Source: JABWBJ01 sp036507855 | GTDB taxonomy: Bacteria > Gemmatimonadota > Gemmatimonadetes > Gemmatimonadales > Gemmatimonadaceae | Assembly: GCA_036507855.1 (NCBI GenBank) | Contig: DATCIJ010000075.1 | Location: 1-15,917, forward strand | Length of the DNA stretch: 15,917 nt | Direction of reading: 5' to 3' | Part shown: positions 1 through 9,610 of the stretch, in pieces | How positions within the stretch are numbered: the first letter of the stretch is position 1 | Layout: each line of letters opens with the position of its first letter | Program-made: the position numbers and the translations under genes | The notes under the pieces: model-generated | Seen by the model: only the letters and a program-made list of their open reading frames with translations | The model's database searches: none | What the model was told of the DNA's origin: nothing

Positions 1-1649
<1,649 letters not shown>

Positions 1650-1661
1650 GCAGGCGTGGAG

Positions 1662-3965
1662 TCAACGCTCAGGGGCGCCCCCGACGAATGCGCGTGCCTC
1701 ACGAGCATGATGCGGGCACACGCACAGCATCGCCAACAATCGCGCCGGGCCCGGTTGGGTGTCGCGACGTGATGCGCGCGATTCGAGGAGTGCCTCGAGT
1801 GCATCAAGATCGATCGATGCCTTCGAATCGAGGACACGGGCAAGGGCCAGCTCGGCACCGATCCCCTTCGCCGACATCACCAGCCGCCGGCACCGATCGA
1901 TGCGACGCGCGAGCGACGCCCGTTCCAGTCGAGTCGAGCTCATCAGCCGCTCTTGAAGGGCACGGAGGACGGCGACGTGGGAAGCGGACGAGGCTTCGGT
2001 CGCCGGCTTCGCGATTTCGCGACCGCGCTCTTCACTCAGCCACTTCTCCACCGCGGCCGAAACGGCAAGCAGGGCATCCGGCACGTTCTCATCCGGGCCT
2101 GGTTGCGCAATCGGGCCGCATCGCGACGAGCACATTCGCACGACGCGAAGGACATCCGCGGGCCTGTCCGATAGTGAGTCATCGCTGAACGCCAGGAGCC
2201 GACGGTTCGTTCCGTCGCCAACCAGGGCGATGGCGACACAATGCTCGGGGCCTGGCTTCGCGTCGACACGACGATGTGGACTGGTTCGATCCGTCCAGAG
2301 CGAGAGTGCCTGACGAAGCTCTTCGATGGCCTGCGATTCTCCGCGTTGCGCGACGCTCGCCGTTGCTTTCGCCAGCCTGTTGCCAAGCAGTGGCAGGGCG
2401 GACTTCAGCTCGTCGACTCCGCCAACGCTGGATGACAGGCGGGCCTTTCGTTGAAGGGCTCGCACCACCGGAACGAGCTCGCGCGCTGCGACCGGTGGTC
2501 CGATGGCATAGACCGCAATGAGGCGATGCGGCGACCCAAAGCGTCTCAGACGGCCAACTCGCTGCTCCAGACGAGCGATCGTCCATGGAAGGTCCAGATG
2601 CACAATCACGCCGGCGCGCCGAAGGCTGAGGCCCTCGCTGAGGACATCTGTTGCGATCAGCCAATGGAGTGGCATTGCTGCCGGTGTGGCGCTCGCGAGG
2701 TCGCCGATGTCGAGTGCGCGCACGATCTCCTCGACCGTCACGCGGCCCGACGCGATCCGGGCACCCGTACCGGTCACCAGAGCGCCCCCGCCGTCAGGCA
2801 AGCCCGCGCGGAACGTCGCGGCCGCGGTATCGGCGAACTGTGTGAACGCTACCAGCGGAGTCGATGGATGACGCTCGCGCACGGATGCGAGAAGCCGTAT
2901 CCGCGCCTTGTCGGCAGCGCCGTCGTTTCGATCGAGGCAACCGAGTATCGCGCGCACTCCTTCAGTGTGTCTCTGGATCGCGGCCCGGATCCGGGGGACG
3001 TCGACACCGGAATCACCGCGACCCATCAACTCCGGGAAGCCGAGCTGGATCGCGTCATCGACCACCGGCCAGTAGGCGAGTTCACGACGGTCAGGCAGCC
3101 GTCCGGATTCCAGAGCGCCCTCCATGGCAGCCGCGCGCTGCAGCCGGCGCCGCAGCGTTGCGCGGAGAGCCGCTTCCGACGACGACCACGCCCGGATGAG
3201 ACCGAGCAGCAACAGCGCGTGAGCGGCAGCGCCGTCCGCCGCCGGCACCGCTGGCGGAAGTGCGGCGATGGCCCGAAGGGTGTCCCGATCGGTGGGGACG
3301 TCCAGCCAGCGAGGTTCGGCGATTGCGGGAAGCGCTGATGCGCTGTCTGCCGCAACGCCAACCCACGAACCCGCCGTCCGACGCACGATGACGTGACGCA
3401 GCTCATCCTCACTCAACGTGTCGGCTCGCGATCCCATGAACAGCGCGACGAGGGCCCGGAGATCGCGTCCGCGATTGTGGATCGGTGTCGCCGTGAGGAG
3501 CAGGACCCGGGCACCCCACGCCAGATCCGCCAACGCTGCATAACGCTTGCTGCGGGGATTCCGCGCGTGATGGGCTTCGTCGAGCACCAGCAGCGCCGGC
3601 CTTTCCACGACCATCGTCTGCCCGCGGCTCAGCGCCTCATACGACTCGATGCGAGCGTCCACTCCGGTGCGCCTCAGTGCCTCGCGCCACATCTGTCGCA
3701 GCGCGGCCGGCGCGACGATCAGCACCGGCGTCATGATGCGCGCCACCGAAATCGCCACGAATGTCTTGCCCATTCCCGTCGCGTCAGCCAGCACTCCACC
3801 GCCCCACCTGCCTAACAAGGCAAGCAGGCGCGCGGCCGCCTCGACCTGGTGCGGTGCCAGGCGTATTCCCCCCTGCTCAGCCGTGATCGCCGGGGCCGCG
3901 AGGTACGCCTCCGCGATCCGCCGCATCACCTCACGCGGATCGGCCGCGATCAGCCGTTCATCCAC
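1662..3965 (-). CDS. DEAH/SNF2-type superfamily 2 helicase, second gene of a methylase-helicase pair
   Basis: A 767-residue SF2 helicase/translocase, expected to hydrolyse ATP and move along duplex DNA. Visible motifs: Walker A in DATGMGKT (61-68), DEAHH (129-133), motif III TATP (158-161), motif V ATDVLSEGLSL (438-448) and motif VI QRVGRLRRFGS (468-478). Arg-rich and helical sequence separates the two RecA lobes (about 195-360). Residues from about 510 to 767 match nothing I recognise; they contain MCSSRC (611-616) and a C-terminal CVCPHH (748-753) that could bind a metal, which is speculative. The start is GTG at 3965, inside the end of the upstream methyltransferase gene (16-bp overlap, no good ribosome site), which implies translational coupling. 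The organisation recalls DrmD in class 1 DISARM and the helicase of other methylase-linked defence loci, but no partner genes of those systems are present. Confidence 0.9.
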   Translation of the reverse strand: MDERLIAADPREVMRRIAEAYLAAPAITAEQGGIRLAPHQVEAAARLLALLGRWGGGVLADATGMGKTFVAISVARIMTPVLIVAPAALRQMWREALRRTGVDARIESYEALSRGQTMVVERPALLVLDEAHHARNPRSKRYAALADLAWGARVLLLTATPIHNRGRDLRALVALFMGSRADTLSEDELRHVIVRRTAGSWVGVAADSASALPAIAEPRWLDVPTDRDTLRAIAALPPAVPAADGAAAHALLLLGLIRAWSSSEAALRATLRRRLQRAAAMEGALESGRLPDRRELAYWPVVDDAIQLGFPELMGRGDSGVDVPRIRAAIQRHTEGVRAILGCLDRNDGAADKARIRLLASVRERHPSTPLVAFTQFADTAAATFRAGLPDGGGALVTGTGARIASGRVTVEEIVRALDIGDLASATPAAMPLHWLIATDVLSEGLSLRRAGVIVHLDLPWTIARLEQRVGRLRRFGSPHRLIAVYAIGPPVAARELVPVVRALQRKARLSSSVGGVDELKSALPLLGNRLAKATASVAQRGESQAIEELRQALSLWTDRTSPHRRVDAKPGPEHCVAIALVGDGTNRRLLAFSDDSLSDRPADVLRVVRMCSSRCGPIAQPGPDENVPDALLAVSAAVEKWLSEERGREIAKPATEASSASHVAVLRALQERLMSSTRLERASLARRIDRCRRLVMSAKGIGAELALARVLDSKASIDLDALEALLESRASRRDTQPGPARLLAMLCVCPHHAREARAFVGGAPER

Positions 3966-6900
3966 TCGAGGAGCGGTGCGACCGTGCGCAGTCGGATGCG
4001 AAACGCGTCCAGGGCAGCCTCCATCAAATCGCCGCGGCTGGGCGGATCGCCCCGCAGGCCACGTTCGCCAAGGGGCGCCAGTACGTCGCGGGCGCGAGCC
4101 CAGTCGTCAGGCACCGGGAGGCGCGCCATCGTCCACGCAAAATGCCGCCGATATCCTCCCCGCGCCGGCTCGGCAACCGCTCCGACCCACGCGTTCGCGA
4201 GCGGAGAGTTGAACAACGCCGCGAGCGCCATCGCGTCAACGAGGTCCCGCGCCGGCAGCACGTAGCACGTGTTCAGTGGCACGGTTCGGTCGCCGGGCTG
4301 CAGCACGAGCGCCTGGAGCGACCGGCCAAGATCAGCCCACACGACCCGGGGCCGATCGGACCGCGATCCCTCGAGCCGGAAGAGAGACCACCATGCTACG
4401 CCACCCCGCGCGTCGGTTCGTGCCTCGAGCCTGCCGCGCCAGGGTAGCAGCCAGCTTCGAAGGCTCGCCGGCAACCGCTCGAGTGCCTGCCCCTCGTCGA
4501 AGTACGGGAATACAATGGATTCCGTACGATCGCCGGCGCACCAGGCCCGCACCGACTCGCCGCGCAGCACCGGCCGGACAAAACGCTGCTCGAGCACGGC
4601 GCGCCGCGATCCATCGCTCACCTCTGTGCCCGGGCACTGAGTCTCTGCGCGAACGATGAAGGCTTCATTGCAGCCGCACTTCACGCCGAGCGTCGCCACG
4701 CCGAGTCCAGCGGCAAACAAAGGCACACCGTCACGCGTGAGGCGGTCGAAAGCAGCGCGCGCCTCAGGTGGGAGCGCGATCCACGGCGCGCCGGCCGATT
4801 CGTCCAGCGGAAGCGCCGACCGCGGCGTCTGCCACGCCACCTCCAAGCGACCGCGATGCACGGCGAGTCGCGACGCTTCACCAGCGTTTGACGGTGACTT
4901 GCCAGCCACGACCAGCGACGGATACGTGGCCGCATCGAACATCGCCGGTGCGCCGGACCAATCCTCCAGCGCCACCAGCGTCGCTCGCTCGGCGAGGAGC
5001 CGACGCACGCCGCCACCAGCGAGCGATCGCCAGAGCTTGGATGGCACCAGTAACGACATGACACCATCATCGCGCAACAACTGATGGCTGCGCTCGACGA
5101 AGAGGCTCGCCGCGTCGATCTGCGATCCGAAACCAGACCCCGCCCGCGCCGCTCTCGCCCCGGCCAGCCAGGCTGCCTCCCTGTACACGCGAAACTCACG
5201 ACGCAGCCCGTCGCGCATGGTGGCCGGGATGTTGTGCAGCCTGATCCAGGGAGGGTTTCCGACGATCACGTCGAAGCCGCCGGCGCGAGCGGCATCTGGG
5301 AACTGCGCCGCGAATACAAATGGCAACGCGCTCCCCGCCAGGACCGATCGTCGCCGGGCCCGGAGTTCTCGCGCGGTCACCCGAAGTTGCCGCGACTCCT
5401 CGCGTTCACCCGCCAGCGTGCCCCGACGTCCGCCGAATAGATCGCGGCCGCGCGCCGCACCGACGAGCGAGCGCCGCTGCGCCGCCACCTGTTCCAGCCG
5501 CGCGTCGAGCCAGGCGACGAGGTTCGCTCGCTCCAGCCGGTCGAGCGCCCGGGCCAGCGACCGCTTTCGCGTCCCCGTGGCGCGTGCATAACGAGAGCGC
5601 AGCAGCGCGGCACGACCATCCCGCGACCAGTTGGTGCGGAGTGAGAAGTCGCCGCCCAACAGCGTATCGCCGCACCGGATGTTGTGATCCAGGTTCGGGA
5701 GTGGAGGAACCTCGGACGGATTCGTCGCTGGGTGATCGATCACCAGCGACAGCCACAGCCGCAGCTCACACAACCACACCGCGGTCGGGCTCACGTCGAC
5801 GCCGAAAACGGACTGCGACACCACGTCGCGCCTGATCGCGCCGGGCAACCTTCCGTCACCAGCGGCCACACGCAGGGCCGTGAGCCGGTCAACCACGTGA
5901 ACCAGGAAAGCGCCGGACCCACAGGCGGGGTCGAGGATGCGTATCCCGGAAATCGCCGCGCGCAGCTGTGCTGTCTCGGGCGGATCGAGGCCTGCTCCAC
6001 TCGTGATTCGCTCTCTTGTAGCCTGAGATACGCCGCGTCCTGAAAGGACGGCGTCGAGGGCGGCATCCGTTGCTCTGGTGACAAGCGCCAGCGGCGTATA
6101 GAACGCGCCCGTGGTGCGCCGTTCCTCAGACACCATCAGCGACTCGAATGCCCGCCCGAGTATCTCGGGGTCGATCGCCGCCTCCTGCCACGTCGACGTC
6201 TCCTCGCGCGGCGTGAATCGATATCGGATCAGCAATTGATCGAATACCTCACCGAAGTCCTCGTCACGCATGACGAGATCGCGAGCCAACCGCTCGGCTG
6301 GCGAGCGCGTGAAGAGTCCGCCGTTCAGGAAGGGAATGCGGCCGAGCGAGCGGGCACACGGCGCGCGCCGGTGCGACGGGGTATTCAGCGTTCCGAAAAA
6401 GAGCGGCTCGAGTACGCGACGCTGATATCGGCCGCCCTTCGCCACGCACTCGTCGAACGTGCGCGCCAGGAACCGCCGATCCGCGTCCAGCCAGCCCTTC
6501 GCCTCGAGGAAAGCGAGAAAGAGCAGTCTGGAGACAGTCAGCAGGGCGATCTCACGGCGGGCGTTCATGGCGCCTTTCCCTGATGCGTCGTCGCCGAGGC
6601 GCGCCACAAGAACCTGCAGTGTGAGAAAGAAGCGGCGCGAGATGGACTCCCGGCCCAGTATCTCAAACCACCGTCCATGTACCTCGAGGTCTGCGCCTTC
6701 CAGCGACGTCGCCAACGCGTCGAGCGTTTCTTCGTCGGTCGGCAGGACCTCACGGCAGTCCACAACCAGGGCGGCAACGCGCGGCGCCGGTTTTGACCCG
6801 GGCTGCCACGCCGCAACCACCAGTTCGCGCCGATCGGACACCAACAGGGCGAGTAGCCACAACAGGTGCGGCGCCTTCCTGGATAGACGCTCGGCCAGGC

Positions 6901-7135
6901 GCGCCGCCTGCTCACGCCCCGAGGCACCTCCCCGACTGACCACGAGCACTAGCCGGGTGGTTCCGGGGCCTGCAGCCAACTGGACGTCCGTCAGCTCCTC
7001 AGGGATCCCCAATGCCCGGCGGGTGGCCGCATCGGCGACCCCCGGCTGTCCAAATCCAAACTCACTGGCCAGAGCTCTGAGCAGTTCGGCCGGATCACCC
7101 TGGCCGAGGAGGGTTGGCCACGCGGCGAAGCGCAT
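3950..7135 (-). CDS. Eco57I/PglX-like class I DNA adenine methyltransferase with C-terminal target-recognition region
   Basis: A 1061-residue SAM-dependent DNA methyltransferase, predicted to methylate adenine at N6. The fold entry GAFYTP (343-348) is followed by motif I DPACGSGAF (402-410, SAM binding), a motif II region GVDVSPTAVWLCELRLW (445-461), CGDTLLGGD (488-496) and the catalytic motif IV NPPWI (627-631). An Arg/Glu-rich helical insert lies at about 500-600. The C-terminal third (about 800-1060) resembles specificity regions of type IIG/PglX enzymes: VKCGCNEAFIV (818-828), RPVLRGESVRAW (854-865), LNTCYVLPA (954-962) and FNSPLANAW (975-983). The N-terminal 300 residues are of the kind seen in large Eco57I-like enzymes, but I see no convincing PD-(D/E)XK nuclease there. 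The start is the first in-frame ATG after a stop at 7163-7165. First gene of an operon with the helicase; divergent from the DUF4956 gene. Restriction, phage defence or epigenetic marking are all possible. Confidence 0.92.
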   Translation of the reverse strand: MRFAAWPTLLGQGDPAELLRALASEFGFGQPGVADAATRRALGIPEELTDVQLAAGPGTTRLVLVVSRGGASGREQAARLAERLSRKAPHLLWLLALLVSDRRELVVAAWQPGSKPAPRVAALVVDCREVLPTDEETLDALATSLEGADLEVHGRWFEILGRESISRRFFLTLQVLVARLGDDASGKGAMNARREIALLTVSRLLFLAFLEAKGWLDADRRFLARTFDECVAKGGRYQRRVLEPLFFGTLNTPSHRRAPCARSLGRIPFLNGGLFTRSPAERLARDLVMRDEDFGEVFDQLLIRYRFTPREETSTWQEAAIDPEILGRAFESLMVSEERRTTGAFYTPLALVTRATDAALDAVLSGRGVSQATRERITSGAGLDPPETAQLRAAISGIRILDPACGSGAFLVHVVDRLTALRVAAGDGRLPGAIRRDVVSQSVFGVDVSPTAVWLCELRLWLSLVIDHPATNPSEVPPLPNLDHNIRCGDTLLGGDFSLRTNWSRDGRAALLRSRYARATGTRKRSLARALDRLERANLVAWLDARLEQVAAQRRSLVGAARGRDLFGGRRGTLAGEREESRQLRVTARELRARRRSVLAGSALPFVFAAQFPDAARAGGFDVIVGNPPWIRLHNIPATMRDGLRREFRVYREAAWLAGARAARAGSGFGSQIDAASLFVERSHQLLRDDGVMSLLVPSKLWRSLAGGGVRRLLAERATLVALEDWSGAPAMFDAATYPSLVVAGKSPSNAGEASRLAVHRGRLEVAWQTPRSALPLDESAGAPWIALPPEARAAFDRLTRDGVPLFAAGLGVATLGVKCGCNEAFIVRAETQCPGTEVSDGSRRAVLEQRFVRPVLRGESVRAWCAGDRTESIVFPYFDEGQALERLPASLRSWLLPWRGRLEARTDARGGVAWWSLFRLEGSRSDRPRVVWADLGRSLQALVLQPGDRTVPLNTCYVLPARDLVDAMALAALFNSPLANAWVGAVAEPARGGYRRHFAWTMARLPVPDDWARARDVLAPLGERGLRGDPPSRGDLMEAALDAFRIRLRTVAPLLEWMNG

Positions 7136-7143
7136 GCGCCAAC

Positions 7144-7166
7144 GTGAGATCTCCCCTGAGTCTCAC
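7144..7166. repeat. Inverted repeat just upstream of the methyltransferase gene
   Basis: GTGAGA (7144-7149) is mirrored by TCTCAC (7161-7166) with an 11-nt spacer, starting 9 bp upstream of the methyltransferase ATG in the 150-bp divergent intergenic region. It could be an operator or an mRNA leader hairpin of the methylase-helicase operon. A 6-bp arm can arise by chance, so confidence is low. Confidence 0.3.
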
Positions 7167-7179
7167 CGTCATCCTCGCA

Positions 7180-7205
7180 ACGCGGGGGGTCGCAATTCCC
7201 CGCGT
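7180..7205. repeat. Perfect 8-bp inverted repeat in the divergent intergenic region
   Basis: ACGCGGGG (7180-7187) pairs perfectly with CCCCGCGT (7198-7205) around a 10-nt loop. It lies midway between the divergent methyltransferase and DUF4956 genes, where both promoters must be. No run of T follows on either strand, so a terminator is unlikely. A regulator site or a chance GC-rich hairpin are the alternatives. Confidence 0.35.
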
Positions 7206-7285
7206 CCGCCCCCTGCTTTCGTCTCGCCAAACCCACCGGCAAGCGTTATCGTCGTGGCTTCCACCGAGGGCGCTGCACGGCACGA

Positions 7286-8389
7286 ATGACCACGTCCACC
7301 ACGCACCATACCTCGATCCAGGGCCCCGACTCGAATCGGCTCGGGGTCCTGGGAACGAGCATCATCATCCGGCTGGTCGTCTACTACATCGCAGTAGCGA
7401 TTGTCGGTTTCCTCGCCTGGCGTTTTCTGCCGGCGTCGCTCAAAGAGCTGCTTCATTCGGCAACGCAGCCGCTGGTTGGCCTGAGCAACACTTCGGCGCC
7501 GACGACGTTCATGACGCCGGACCCCCAGATCGACGCGCTTTCTCCGCTGGCGGTTGCGTTCATGGGGCTCATTGCCTCGGCCTCCGCGGTTGTCTTCTGC
7601 ATGCCGGTCTCGTGGACTTACATGTTCACTCGCCAGAAGAAGGGCTACTCGCAGTCGGTGGTGCACACCCTCATTCTCCTTCCCGTCGTCGTGGCGGTGG
7701 TCGCCACGCTGGTGCGGAGCAATGCTGCGCTCGCGTTCAGCCTGGCGGGCATCGTTGCCGCGGTCCGATTCCGGGTTGCCCTCGAGGACAGCCGGGACGC
7801 TGTTTTTGTTTTTGGCGTGATGGCCCTTGGACTCGCTTGCGGCGTCCAGTTGGAGGCAGCAGCGGTTCTCTCCGTCCTGTTCAACACCATCGTGCTCATT
7901 CTGTGGTACTCGGACTTTGCCCGCACGCCCCCCTCGCTCGAGGGTGAGCGTGCGGCGAAGCATTTCGAGCGCGCTGTCGCCATCGCCAACCGCACCAGCC
8001 AGTTCGTGGCGCGGCTCGATCGCGAAATCCTCGATTCAATGGCACCAGCGCAGCTCGACGCGCTCCAGGCCCGCCTCGACAAGCAGAAGTCGAAGTACGG
8101 GATGACGACCGAAGAAAAGACGGGCGGCGAGGATGAAGGACCGCGCTTCGAGGGACGCATCACCGTGCACGTGGGCGATCCGGATCAGGCGCAGCCCGCG
8201 GTGGAAGCTGTCCTGCAAGCCAACCTCAAGCGCTGGAAGATGGTGCGCATCGAGCGCACCGAGGAGGAGGCACGTATCGTTTACGCCGTGCGTCACAAGA
8301 AAGGCCACGACCTGGAATCGATCTCGAACACGCTCACCAACGAGGCGGCGCCGTTTGTCGCCAGTGTGGAGGTGGAAAGATGGGCCTGA
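7286..8389 (+). CDS. DUF4956 family inner-membrane protein
   Basis: A 367-residue membrane protein. Hydrophobic segments lie at about 22-48, 86-114, 124-143, 146-161 and 171-208. The DUF4956 signature is clear at 151-176, where FSLAGIVAAVRFR is followed by an acidic/basic stretch and a further hydrophobic helix. After the membrane part come a charged helical linker (about 218-285) and a soluble C-terminal domain (289-367) with alternating strands and helices, ACT-like in appearance and similar in layout to the C-terminal domain of MgtC-type proteins. The biochemical role of the family is unknown. It is often found beside VTC-domain polyphosphate polymerases and CotH-like proteins, and a CotH-like gene follows here, overlapping by 10 nt. 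The start is ATG at 7286; the nearest purine-rich tract is 16 bp upstream, so the ribosome site is weak. Confidence 0.85.
   Translation: MTTSTTHHTSIQGPDSNRLGVLGTSIIIRLVVYYIAVAIVGFLAWRFLPASLKELLHSATQPLVGLSNTSAPTTFMTPDPQIDALSPLAVAFMGLIASASAVVFCMPVSWTYMFTRQKKGYSQSVVHTLILLPVVVAVVATLVRSNAALAFSLAGIVAAVRFRVALEDSRDAVFVFGVMALGLACGVQLEAAAVLSVLFNTIVLILWYSDFARTPPSLEGERAAKHFERAVAIANRTSQFVARLDREILDSMAPAQLDALQARLDKQKSKYGMTTEEKTGGEDEGPRFEGRITVHVGDPDQAQPAVEAVLQANLKRWKMVRIERTEEEARIVYAVRHKKGHDLESISNTLTNEAAPFVASVEVERWA
8368..8372 (+). promoter_or_regulatory. Strong Shine-Dalgarno for the CotH-like gene, inside the DUF4956 coding sequence
   Basis: GGAGG sits 7 nt before the ATG at 8380 and within the last codons of the DUF4956 gene, whose stop codon overlaps the new start. 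It fixes the start of the downstream gene and points to coupled translation of the two proteins. Confidence 0.75.
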
Positions 8390-9510
8390 TATTCTCACGC
8401 CAACGCTCCCTGCTCGCCCTGGCGCTGGGCGCTCTGCTGGTCGTGCCTTCCGCGGCCATCGCTCAGGAACAGAAGGACGACAAGGCTCCCAAAGAGCCTC
8501 CAACCCCCGAGAAAATCGCGGAGTGGAAGAAGGAGGCCGAAGGACGCCCATTGTTCGCGGCCGAGACACCGATCGAGCTGAAGCTCGTCGGCAACTACAA
8601 GGTCATCTCGAAGGACCGTGACACGCTCAGTACGAAGGAGTACTGGGGCGAAGTTCAGATGTCGGATGGTAAGGGCGGCGAGCTGAAGATCCCGGTGCTG
8701 CTGCGCACGCGCGGTCACTACCGCCTGGCCAACAGGAACTGCTCTTTCGTACCGCTCCGGCTCGACTTCAAGACCGGCGAGGTGAAGGAGACCGTGTTCG
8801 CGGGGCAGGACAAGCTGAAGCTGGTCACGCACTGCAATTCGAATGCGCTGTACGAGGAGTACATGACCCGTGAGTACCTCGCGTACAAGGTCCACAACCT
8901 GGTCACGCCGCGCAGCTATCGTGCCCGCATGGCGCGCGTCACGTACGTCGACTCCGCCACCGGGACGCCGATCGAAACGCGCAACGGCATCTTCATGGAG
9001 CACGAGGATGACGTCGCGAAGCGAATGGAAGGTGCGATCTTCGAGGTCAAAGGAGCCTTGTTCGACGACGTGGATCCGGCGCAGATCCTCGAGGTGGCGA
9101 TGTTCGAGGCGTTCGTCGGCAACACCGACTGGTCGCTGTCGGCGCTGCACAACATCCGCCTCGTGCGCCAACTGAACGGCAACATTCTGCCCGTGGCCTA
9201 TGACCTCGACTTCTCGGGCCTGGTGGGCACGAGATACTCCACGCCGGATCCGCGCCTCGGGATTCGCAACGTGAAGGAGCGGCTCTATCGCGGCCCGTGC
9301 AAGAATCCCGCGGAACTCGCGCAGTTCTTCGCGCCGTATCGCGAGAAGAAGGATGCAATGCTGAAGCTGTACGCGGACACGCCGGGGCTCGACGGGCGGT
9401 ATCGCTCTGATGCGCAGGCGTTCCTGACCCAGTGGTTCAAGATGCTGGACAATCCGCGCGACCAGCAATGGATGTTCGTGGAAAACTGCAAGAAGGTGCC
9501 TGGCGTGTAG
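8380..9510 (+). CDS. Secreted CotH-like (protein-kinase-fold) protein
   Basis: A 376-residue exported protein. An Arg-containing start and hydrophobic stretch (9-28) end in an AIA|QE signal-peptidase site, and no lipobox is seen. The mature part follows the CotH/kinase-fold pattern: a basic RTRGHYR strand (109-115), DKLKLVTHC (144-152, candidate ATP-contacting Lys), NGIFMEHEDD (202-211), the catalytic-loop-like GNTDWS (247-252, Asp250), HN at 257-258, and the metal-binding-like AYDLDFSG (273-280, Asp275 and Asp277). CotH proteins phosphorylate other proteins or peptides in spores. Activity here is inferred only from residue pattern. An alternative is a HipA/spore-coat-like pseudokinase. The gene is translated from an excellent ribosome site inside the DUF4956 gene, so the pair probably acts together at the membrane and periplasm. 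A bidirectional terminator follows. Confidence 0.72.
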   Translation: MGLIFSRQRSLLALALGALLVVPSAAIAQEQKDDKAPKEPPTPEKIAEWKKEAEGRPLFAAETPIELKLVGNYKVISKDRDTLSTKEYWGEVQMSDGKGGELKIPVLLRTRGHYRLANRNCSFVPLRLDFKTGEVKETVFAGQDKLKLVTHCNSNALYEEYMTREYLAYKVHNLVTPRSYRARMARVTYVDSATGTPIETRNGIFMEHEDDVAKRMEGAIFEVKGALFDDVDPAQILEVAMFEAFVGNTDWSLSALHNIRLVRQLNGNILPVAYDLDFSGLVGTRYSTPDPRLGIRNVKERLYRGPCKNPAELAQFFAPYREKKDAMLKLYADTPGLDGRYRSDAQAFLTQWFKMLDNPRDQQWMFVENCKKVPGV

Positions 9511-9538
9511 CGCAAGGCGCAAAGCGCATGGCGCAAAG
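9511..9538. repeat. Heptamer tandem repeat (CGCAAAG-type), 4 units
   Basis: Four 7-bp units, CGCAAGG, CGCAAAG, CGCATGG and CGCAAAG, start directly after the CotH-like stop codon and run into the left arm of the terminator hairpin. The same heptamer occurs in the opposite orientation (CTTTGCG) at 12099-12126. Confidence 0.85.
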
Positions 9539-9576
9539 GGGGTGCGGGATTGCAGCAGCCAATCTCGCACCCCCTT
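9536..9576. terminator. Bidirectional rho-independent terminator-like hairpin
   Basis: A stem of 17 bp with one G-T wobble (arms 9536-9552 and 9560-9576) and a 7-nt loop CAGCAGC. The outer arm is GGGGGTGCG against CGCACCCCC. It lies between two convergent genes, with AA on the left and TT on the right edge, so it can serve both strands. The U-tract is short, as is common in GC-rich genomes. Confidence 0.7.
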
Positions 9577-9610
9577 CTCACGTCTCCCGTGTCACGTCTC
9601 CCTTCTGCCG
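9576..9610. repeat. Degenerate heptamer repeat overlapping the symporter stop codon
   Basis: Five 7-bp units: TCTCACG, TCTCCCG, TGTCACG, TCTCCCT and TCTGCCG. The stop codon (9592-9594) and last codons of the minus-strand symporter lie inside the array, so the C-terminal residues GRRET are repeat-encoded. Confidence 0.7.

Noticed and set aside
1662..7135. Complete DISARM or BREX locus
   Set aside because: drmA, drmB, drmC, pglZ, brxC and brxL type genes are all missing; only a methylase and a helicase are present.
8395..9570. 391-codon minus-strand open frame opposite the CotH-like gene
   Set aside because: It has low-complexity Arg/His/Leu composition and no motifs, and it overlaps a gene with a signal peptide and a strong ribosome site.
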